Positions 55,809-64,000 of a DNA stretch of 64,000 bases are shown here, piece after piece. The translations under genes and the position numbers were made by a program. The first letter of the stretch is position 1, and each line of letters starts with the position of its first letter. The DNA is from BOG-938 sp035524315. GTDB lineage: Bacteria > Pseudomonadota > Alphaproteobacteria > Caulobacterales > Caulobacteraceae. The notes under the pieces are model-generated. The model was given only the letters and a program-made list of their open reading frames with translations. It did no database searches and was not told the DNA's origin. The stretch covers positions 88,211 through 152,210 of the forward strand of contig DATKPD010000063.1 in assembly GCA_035524315.1 (NCBI GenBank), given 5' to 3'.

Positions 55809-57296
55809 ATGACGGCGGCGGGACTTGCGGGAGCGCGTGCGATCGTTCCCCCAGGAGCAGTATGGACCAAGGCGTGCGCGGCGCTCCGCAACGAGCTCGG
55901 CGAGGGCGCCTTCGGGTCGTGGCTGGCTCAGGCCGCCCTGCGCGAGTGCGAGGGCGGGCTGGTGCTGGTCACCCAGACGGGGATCGCGCGCGACTGGATT
56001 CGCCGCAACGCCTGGCGGCGCATCTCTGAGTTGTGGGCCATGCACGATCCCCAGGGCCGTCATATCGATCTGAAATCGCGCTTCGAGGTGGATTCCCCGT
56101 CGTCGTCGCCGCCGGCGGCCGTTCAACCGCCCGCCGGCGCGGTCGCCCAAGGTCCCCAGGGCCAGGGTCCCCAGGCGGGCCCATCGCCGGTTGCGGTCGC
56201 GCGGACGGCTCCGGCCCAGACGGTGGTCGAGGACCTGAAGGCCCCGCGTGCGGCCGGCCTGCAGGACCGGTTCACCCTCGACAACTTCATCACCGGCCCG
56301 TCGAACGAATTCGCCTTCGCCGTGGCGCGCCGGGTGGCGTCCTGGGCGGACGGCCACTTCAACCCGGTGCTGTTCCACGGACCCTACGGCTTCGGCAAGA
56401 CGCACCTGCTCAACGCCATCGCCGCCGAGGCCATGCGCGCGGCGCCCGAGCGCAAGGTGGTCTACCTGACCGCCGAGCGGTTCCTGTCGACGTTCGTGCG
56501 GGCGATCCAGGACAAGGCCACCGCAGCGTTCAAGGACGACCTGCGCACGGCCGACCTGTTGCTGATCGACGACGTGCACTTCATCGGCGGCAAGCAGACC
56601 AGCCAGGAAGAGTTGTTCCACACCCTGATGGCCCTGACGGCCGAGGGTCGGCGCGTGGTGCTGAGCGCCGACCGGCCGCCGGCGGCCCTGACCGAGGTGG
56701 ACGCGCGCCTGCGCTCGCACCTGTCGGCGGGGCTGGTGTGCGGCATCGAGCCGGCGGACCGGCCACTGCGCCTGGGCATTCTGGAGCGCAAGCTGCACAT
56801 GCTGTCGCGGCAGCACGACTTCCGCCGCCCGGCCGCCGCGCGTCCGGAGGTTCTGGAATTCCTGGCCGACCGCTTCACCGATTCCGTGCGCGAGTTGGAA
56901 GGCGCCCTCAACACCCTGGTCGCGCGCCTGCACGACGGCGTGAGCGCGGTCGGGCTGGACGAGGTCCAGGCGATCCTGCGCCCGCATCTGCGCGGCGGGG
57001 CCGAGAAGCGCGTGACGGTCGACGACATTCAGAAGGCGACGGCCGAGCATTTCGGCCTGAAACAGGTCGACCTGGTGTCGGAGCGCCGCAACCGCGCGAT
57101 CGCCCGCCCTCGCCAGGCCGCGATGTGGCTGGCCAAACAGCTCACCACCCGCTCGCTGCCCGACATCGGCCGGCGGTTCGGCGGGCGCGACCACACGACC
57201 GTACTGCACGCCGTGCGCCGGATCGAAGAGCTGAAGGCGCAGGACCCCCAGCTCAGCCGCGATCTGGACGCCTTGGTGCGAAAGCTGCGCGGATGA
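55809..57296 (+). CDS. dnaA: Chromosomal replication initiator DnaA
   Basis: 495 aa from the ATG at 55809. Domain I (VWTKACAALRNELGEGAFGSWLAQA) starts near residue 18, a Pro/Gln-rich linker covers about 100-145, and the AAA+ domain has GPYGFGKTHLLNAIAAEA (Walker A) and LLLIDDVHFIGGKQTSQEE (Walker B). The DNA-binding domain ends with RFGGRDHTTVLHAVRRI, the DnaA signature. It opens the origin and acts as a transcription regulator. The frame is open from a TTG at 55734, but the ATG matches homologue N-termini. A weak ribosome site (AAAGAG) may fit the known translation control of this gene. Confidence 0.97.
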   Translation: MTAAGLAGARAIVPPGAVWTKACAALRNELGEGAFGSWLAQAALRECEGGLVLVTQTGIARDWIRRNAWRRISELWAMHDPQGRHIDLKSRFEVDSPSSSPPAAVQPPAGAVAQGPQGQGPQAGPSPVAVARTAPAQTVVEDLKAPRAAGLQDRFTLDNFITGPSNEFAFAVARRVASWADGHFNPVLFHGPYGFGKTHLLNAIAAEAMRAAPERKVVYLTAERFLSTFVRAIQDKATAAFKDDLRTADLLLIDDVHFIGGKQTSQEELFHTLMALTAEGRRVVLSADRPPAALTEVDARLRSHLSAGLVCGIEPADRPLRLGILERKLHMLSRQHDFRRPAAARPEVLEFLADRFTDSVRELEGALNTLVARLHDGVSAVGLDEVQAILRPHLRGGAEKRVTVDDIQKATAEHFGLKQVDLVSERRNRAIARPRQAAMWLAKQLTTRSLPDIGRRFGGRDHTTVLHAVRRIEELKAQDPQLSRDLDALVRKLRG

Positions 57297-57484
57297 CGGA
57301 CGACGCTGGCTGAAGACGCGCTCACCCCGTCCTTTGCCCGGCGGGGGAGGGTCTTTGCGCTTCGCGTCCGCGCCCGTGTTCAGCACCTCTTCCCCCGCCG
57401 GTGATTTGGGCTAATCTCCAGACCCTTTTCTCAGGCGGCCGTCCCCGGGGCATCGATTCGGCGACCGCAAGACCGGATGAGCCA

Positions 57485-58603
57485 ATGAAGTTCACTATCG
57501 AGCGCGCTGGGCTGCTCAAGGCGCTGGGTCACGTGCAGAGCGTCGTGGAAAGACGCAACACCATACCCATCCTGTCCAACGTGCTGATCTCGGCCGAACG
57601 CGGCGGCGTGGCCCTGTCCGCCACCGACCTGGACATGGAGATCGTCGACTTCGCCGAGGCCCGGGTGGACACGCCCGGCCAGATCACCGCCTCCGCCCAC
57701 ACCCTTTACGAGATCGTGCGCAAGCTGCCCGAAGGGGCCGATGTCGAGCTGCGCTACTCGGGCGAGGACCCCCGCCTGCAGGTCTCGGCTGGCCGCTCGC
57801 GCTTCAACCTGCCAGTGCTGCCGGCGGGCGATTTCCCGGTGATGTCGTCCGATGGCCTGTCGGGCCGCATCACGGTGGACGTGGGCGAGTTGATCCGCCT
57901 GATCGACAAGACCCGTTTCGCCATCTCCAACGAAGAGACGCGCTACTATCTGAACGGACTTTATCTGCACACCGTGGGCGAGGGCGCCGGGGCCAAGCTT
58001 CGCGCTGTGGCCACCGACGGGCACCGACTCGCCCTGGCCGAAATGCCGGCGCCGGAAGGCGCGGAAGGCCTGCCCGGCGTGATCGTGCCGCGCAAGACCG
58101 TGCAGGAGGTGCGCCGCCTGATCGAGGACGCCGGCGAGACGGTCGAACTGCAGCTGTCGGCTTCTAAGGTGCGCCTGGCGTTCGGCCGGGCCTCGCTCAC
58201 CTCAAAGGTGATCGATGGCGCCTTCCCCGACTACGGGCGCGTGATCCCCAAGGACAACAACCGCATGCTGGCGGTCGACAACGGCGTGTTCGCCGCGGCC
58301 GTCGACCGGGTGGCCACGATCTCGGCCGAGAAGTCGCGCTCGGTGAAGCTGGCGATCGAAACCGGCCGCATGACCCTGACCGTGCGCAACATGGAGGCGG
58401 GTCAGGCGGTCGAGGAGCTGGAAGCCGAATACGACGGCGACAGCTTCGAGATCGGTTTCAACGCGCGCTACCTGCTGGATGTCGCCGGCCAGATCCAGGG
58501 CGACGTGGCGGAATTCCGCTTCGCCGATCCGGCCTCGCCGACCCTGGTGCTCGATTCCTCGGATCCCGCGGTGCAATACGTGCTCATGCCGCTCAGGGTC
58601 TGA
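57485..58603 (+). CDS. dnaN: DNA polymerase III sliding clamp (beta subunit)
   Basis: 372 aa, normal clamp length. MKFTIERAGLLKALGHVQSVVERRNTIPIL is the standard N-terminus; TDGHRLALAE and the C-terminal YVLMPLRV (the partner-binding pocket residues M-P-x-R) are typical. Three homologous clamp domains form a ring round DNA that tethers the polymerase. It follows dnaA after 188 bp, in which I see no clear promoter. Its TGA overlaps the next ATG (TGATG). Confidence 0.97.
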   Translation: MKFTIERAGLLKALGHVQSVVERRNTIPILSNVLISAERGGVALSATDLDMEIVDFAEARVDTPGQITASAHTLYEIVRKLPEGADVELRYSGEDPRLQVSAGRSRFNLPVLPAGDFPVMSSDGLSGRITVDVGELIRLIDKTRFAISNEETRYYLNGLYLHTVGEGAGAKLRAVATDGHRLALAEMPAPEGAEGLPGVIVPRKTVQEVRRLIEDAGETVELQLSASKVRLAFGRASLTSKVIDGAFPDYGRVIPKDNNRMLAVDNGVFAAAVDRVATISAEKSRSVKLAIETGRMTLTVRNMEAGQAVEELEAEYDGDSFEIGFNARYLLDVAGQIQGDVAEFRFADPASPTLVLDSSDPAVQYVLMPLRV

Positions 58604-58860
58604 TGACCGCGCGCGGGCGCCGGCGATGGGGCCGGGCGCTGATATTCGTCGGCGTGGGGCTGTGGATACCGGAGCTTTACCTGGTGTGGGCGCTGCTGCG
58701 CACCTTATTCACGCCGCTTCGGGCCGCCAATGGCCAGGTGGCCCAGCTGCATCTGCAGCTCAACGGCTCGGCCTGGGCCGCGATCATTGGCTGGACGGCG
58801 CTGTGTTGGCTGCTGATTGGCTGGGGCGTTCGGACCCTGCGCAAGGCTCAAGCGCCATAA
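58603..58860 (+). CDS. Small two-helix membrane protein between dnaN and recF
   Basis: 85 aa. Two hydrophobic segments (about residues 12-34 and 57-76) and a basic N-terminus MTARGRRRWGRA. It starts within the dnaN stop (TGATG), so it is translationally coupled to the clamp gene. I do not recognise the family. The gene is in a place where most bacteria have recF directly after dnaN, so it may be a lineage-specific insertion. Confidence 0.7.
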   Translation: MTARGRRRWGRALIFVGVGLWIPELYLVWALLRTLFTPLRAANGQVAQLHLQLNGSAWAAIIGWTALCWLLIGWGVRTLRKAQAP

Positions 58861-58893
58861 TTACGCTCAACCCCGCGAAAGAGCGGTTTTGAA

Positions 58894-60030
58894 TTGAGCC
58901 GCGTTCAATCCATCGCCCTGACCGATTTCCGCTCCTACGCGCGCGCCGATCTGCGGCCCGAGGGGCGCACGGCCTATCTGTTCGGGCCCAATGGGGCGGG
59001 CAAGACCAACCTGCTGGAAGCGCTCTCGCTGCTGGCGCCCGGGCGGGGCCTGCGCGGAGCGGCCATGGCCGAGATCGGCCGGCGCATGCCGGGCGAGGCC
59101 CTGGGGCGGCCCTGGGCGGTGTCCGTGCTGATCGCGGCAGACGACGGCGATGTTCGCCTGGGCACGGGGACCGAGGCGGCGGGCGCGGCGCGGCGGCTGG
59201 TGCGCATCGACGGCGAGCCGGCGCCGCCCGGCCGGCTGGCGACCCATGTGCGACCGATCTGGCTGACGCCGGCGCAGGACCGCCTGTTCCTGGATGGGGC
59301 GAGCGAGCGCCGGCGCTTCTTCGACCGGTTGACCTACGCCGCCGAGCCGCGCCACGCCGAGGCCGCGGCGGCCTATGAGAAGGCCATGCGCGAGCGGCTG
59401 AGGCTGCTGGTGGACGGGCTGGACGATCCGGCGTGGCTGCGCGCGCTGGAAGCCCAGATGGGCGCGGCCGGCGCCGCCCTGTCGGTGGCCCGCGCGCGCG
59501 CCCTCGTCGCCTTGCAGGCCGAGATCGACGCGCGCGCCGACCGCCCCTTTCCCCAGGCCGCCCTGGGCCTGACCGGCGAGTGGGAGGCCCTGGCCCTGCA
59601 GGGTGTGGCCGAGGCCGAGATCGAGGCGCGCCTGATCCCCGCCCTGGCCCGCGCACGCGACCGTGATCGGGCCGCCGGACGCTCCTTGACCGGCCCGCAC
59701 AGGGGCGATCTGGCGGTGCTGCACCGGGGCAACGACCGTCCGGCGGCGGAATGTTCGACCGGCGAGCAAAAAGCCTTGATCCTGAACTTGGTTTTGGCCC
59801 AGGCGGCGCGACTTTCGCGTGCGGAATCCGCACCGAATCCTATAGTGTTGCTGGACGAAGTCGCCGCCCACCTGGACCCTGTCCGCCGGGCGGCGCTTTT
59901 CGAGGAAATCACGGCGCTGGGCCTGCAGGCCTTCCTGACAGGCGCCGACGAAGCGCTGTTCCTGGACCTTAGAGGGCGGGCGATGGGCGTGGCGGTGGAC
60001 GCGGGCCGATTAGCCGTTCTGGACAACTGA
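58894..60030 (+). CDS. recF: DNA replication and repair protein RecF
   Basis: 378 aa SMC-like ATPase. Walker A GPNGAGKTNLLEALSLL begins near residue 31, RFFDRLTYAAEPRHA is a RecF-specific stretch, CSTGEQKALILNLVLAQA is the ABC signature and IVLLDEVAAHLD Walker B. RecF helps load RecA on gapped DNA at stalled forks with RecO and RecR. The start is TTG at 58894 (LSRVQSIAL), as no ATG gives the correct N-terminus. gyrB follows after 3 bp. Confidence 0.95.
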   Translation: MSRVQSIALTDFRSYARADLRPEGRTAYLFGPNGAGKTNLLEALSLLAPGRGLRGAAMAEIGRRMPGEALGRPWAVSVLIAADDGDVRLGTGTEAAGAARRLVRIDGEPAPPGRLATHVRPIWLTPAQDRLFLDGASERRRFFDRLTYAAEPRHAEAAAAYEKAMRERLRLLVDGLDDPAWLRALEAQMGAAGAALSVARARALVALQAEIDARADRPFPQAALGLTGEWEALALQGVAEAEIEARLIPALARARDRDRAAGRSLTGPHRGDLAVLHRGNDRPAAECSTGEQKALILNLVLAQAARLSRAESAPNPIVLLDEVAAHLDPVRRAALFEEITALGLQAFLTGADEALFLDLRGRAMGVAVDAGRLAVLDN

Positions 60031-60033
60031 CGC

Positions 60034-62460
<2,427 letters not shown>

Positions 62461-62517
62461 GCGAGCGGCTCGCGCAAGGGCCCAGACCCGCCGCGCAGAT
62501 CATCGAGCGCTCAAGGT

Positions 62518-64000
62518 TCAGCCCTCACGCACGACCTTGAGCACCGCCTGGCCATAGTGGTCGAGCTTGGATTGGCCGACGCCGTTGGCCAGGGCCAGAT
62601 CGGTCAGGGTGGCCGGACGAAATAGGGCGATCTCGGCCAGGGTGCGATCCTGGAAGATGACATAGGGCGGCACGCCTTGGTCGGCGGCGACCTGGCGGCG
62701 CCAGGCGCGCAGGGCTTCGAACAGTGGTTGGTGCTCCGGCGCCAGCGCCATGGCCTCGCGTCCACGACGGCGGGTTCGGGCGGGCGCCGAGGCCGCCGCC
62801 GCCCTGCGTGTCAGCACCTTGCGCTCGCCCCGGTAGACCGCGCGCACGGCTTCGCCGTCGCCAAGGCCGATCAGCGGGCGCCCGTCGTTGGGGTCCTCGC
62901 GGAGCAGGCCCTCGAACAGCAGCTGGTCGATCAGGTCGCGCCAGCCGCGCAGGTCAAGGTCATCGCCGATGCCGAAGGTGGACAGGGCCTGCTCCTCGGG
63001 CGAGGGGTCCTTGGTCTTGCCCAGCAGGTGATCGACGATGCGGCCCCGGCCAACGCGGCCGCCCAGGCGGTGCGCTGCCGCGAGAGCCTTCTGCGCCGCT
63101 ACCGTGGCGTCCACGGCTTCGGGCGGGTCCAGGCAATTGTCGCACTGGCCGCAGGCTTCCACGCCCGTCTCGCCGAAATAGCGCCGCACGCTCGCCGCCC
63201 GGCAGGCGGGCCCGTCGAGCAGGGCATAGAGCTGGCGCAGCTTGCGCGCCTGGCCCTGGCGCACCTCGGGCGGCGCCTCGCGCCCGTCGATGCGGCGCAG
63301 AGCCCAGGCCATGTCGGACGAGCCATAGAGGGTGATGCCCTCCGCCGGCTCGCCGTCGCGTCCGGCGCGGCCGATCTCCTGCCAATAGGCCTCGATCGCC
63401 GGCGGCGGATCGGCGTGGATGACGAAGCGCACGTCGGGCTTGTCCACGCCCATGCCGAAGGCGATCGTCGCGACCATCACCGCCTCCTCGGCCTCCAGGA
63501 ACCGATTCAGGCGCGCTTGGCGCACGGCCCGGTCCAGCCCCGCGTGGTAGGCCATGGCGTCGACGCCCTCGGCCTTGAGCGCCTCGGCCAGGCGGTCCGC
63601 CCCGTCGCGCGAGCCGCAGTAGACCACACCGCAACGGTTCGGCCGCGCCTTCACCAGCTCGATCACTCGCTTCTCGCCACGTCCGCTCTTGCGCTCGGCC
63701 TGCAGGCGCAGCTCGGGCCGGGCGAAGGAAGCGACGAACTCGCGCGCGCCGTCGAGCTTGAGGGCCGCTCGGATGTCATCGCGCGTGCGCGCGTCGGCGG
63801 TGGCGGTCACCGCCAGGCGCGGGACCTTGGGAAACAGCTCGGCCAGCCGCCCGAGCATGCGGTATTCGGGCCGGAAGTCGTGCCCCCACTGGCTGACGCA
63901 GTGCGCCTCATCGATCGCGATCAGGGCGATGGGGTGGCGGGCCAGCCGCTCGAGCATGATCGGCTGCATCAGGCCTTCGGGCGACAGATAGAGCAGGTCG
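62518..64000 (-). CDS. recQ: ATP-dependent DNA helicase RecQ (N-terminus beyond window)
   Basis: Partial: the visible frame continues to the right edge (…DLLYLSPEGLMQP…), so the Walker A region is missing. DEAH is in AIDEAHCVSQWGHDFRPEY, motif III LAVTATAD, then GVVYCGSRDGAD, IGRAGRDGEPAEG (motif VI), the zinc cysteines (PACRAAS.. ACGQCDNC), and an HRDC domain at the C-terminus (LFEALRAWRRQVAADQGVPPY). It unwinds DNA at stalled or broken forks, a functional match for recF. It ends 58 bp from gyrB, convergent. Confidence 0.95.
   Translation of the reverse strand, partial: DLLYLSPEGLMQPIMLERLARHPIALIAIDEAHCVSQWGHDFRPEYRMLGRLAELFPKVPRLAVTATADARTRDDIRAALKLDGAREFVASFARPELRLQAERKSGRGEKRVIELVKARPNRCGVVYCGSRDGADRLAEALKAEGVDAMAYHAGLDRAVRQARLNRFLEAEEAVMVATIAFGMGVDKPDVRFVIHADPPPAIEAYWQEIGRAGRDGEPAEGITLYGSSDMAWALRRIDGREAPPEVRQGQARKLRQLYALLDGPACRAASVRRYFGETGVEACGQCDNCLDPPEAVDATVAAQKALAAAHRLGGRVGRGRIVDHLLGKTKDPSPEEQALSTFGIGDDLDLRGWRDLIDQLLFEGLLREDPNDGRPLIGLGDGEAVRAVYRGERKVLTRRAAAASAPARTRRRGREAMALAPEHQPLFEALRAWRRQVAADQGVPPYVIFQDRTLAEIALFRPATLTDLALANGVGQSKLDHYGQAVLKVVREG

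Noticed and set aside
62461..62517. Terminator between gyrB and recQ
   Set aside because: A 5-bp stem (GCGAG/CTCGC) without T-run is too weak.

Overview
The window looks like chromosomal DNA of a high-GC (my estimate is high 60s percent) alphaproteobacterium of the Caulobacterales, close to Phenylobacterium or Caulobacter. The signs are the rpsT-dnaA-dnaN-recF-gyrB block, a perfect CtrA box (TTAA-N7-TTAAC) and CcrM GANTC sites in front of dnaA, an alphaproteobacterial LexA box (GTTC-N7-GTTC), RegB/RegA/SenC redox control, intracellular PHA depolymerase and an AmpG-type transporter. I see no tRNA, rRNA, CRISPR array, insertion sequence or prophage.

Layout. (1) 58-10005: surface-glycan genes: acetyltransferase, GDP-rhamnose synthesis (rmd, gmd), RgpF-like protein, two glycosyltransferases, rfbC, pseB-type dehydratase and a DegT aminotransferase. 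(2) 10168-15672: nadE, a SpeE-like protein, two rRNA-modification genes and a subclass B3 metallo-beta-lactamase. (3) 15884-19068: a gene that ordinary calling would split in two but which reads as one selenoprotein of the UGSC family, with a LysR regulator carrying two helix-turn-helix domains divergent from it. (4) 19183-26198: alpha/beta hydrolase, two-domain peptide ABC ATPase, PAP2 membrane protein, threonine ammonia-lyase, FKBP lipoprotein, acetylornithine deacetylase. (5) 26526-31415: polysaccharide export and assembly genes with a CtrA box, including a lower-GC acyltransferase. (6) 31511-34338: regA, regB and divergent senC. (7) 34431-48206: housekeeping and metabolism (phaZ, YgjP-like protease, sugar dehydrogenase, class A PBP, hybrid kinase, AmpG-like transporter, maeB, dapB, dut, coaBC). 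(8) 48274-49417: a LexA box, a lipoprotein with a toxin-like C-terminal domain, and a small exported repeat protein. (9) 49434-64000: ubiB-ubiE, mutM, TraB/GumN, enoyl-CoA hydratase, rpsT, then dnaA, dnaN, a small membrane protein, recF, gyrB and a recQ cut by the window edge.

The two most interesting points are the UGSC selenoprotein (UGA at 17300-17302 followed directly by Gly-Ser-Cys in the same frame, with a plausible bacterial SECIS hairpin), and the apparently SOS-controlled toxin-like lipoprotein at 48332. Because the sequence is GC-rich, many long antisense or out-of-phase open frames exist; they were treated as shadows and left out.
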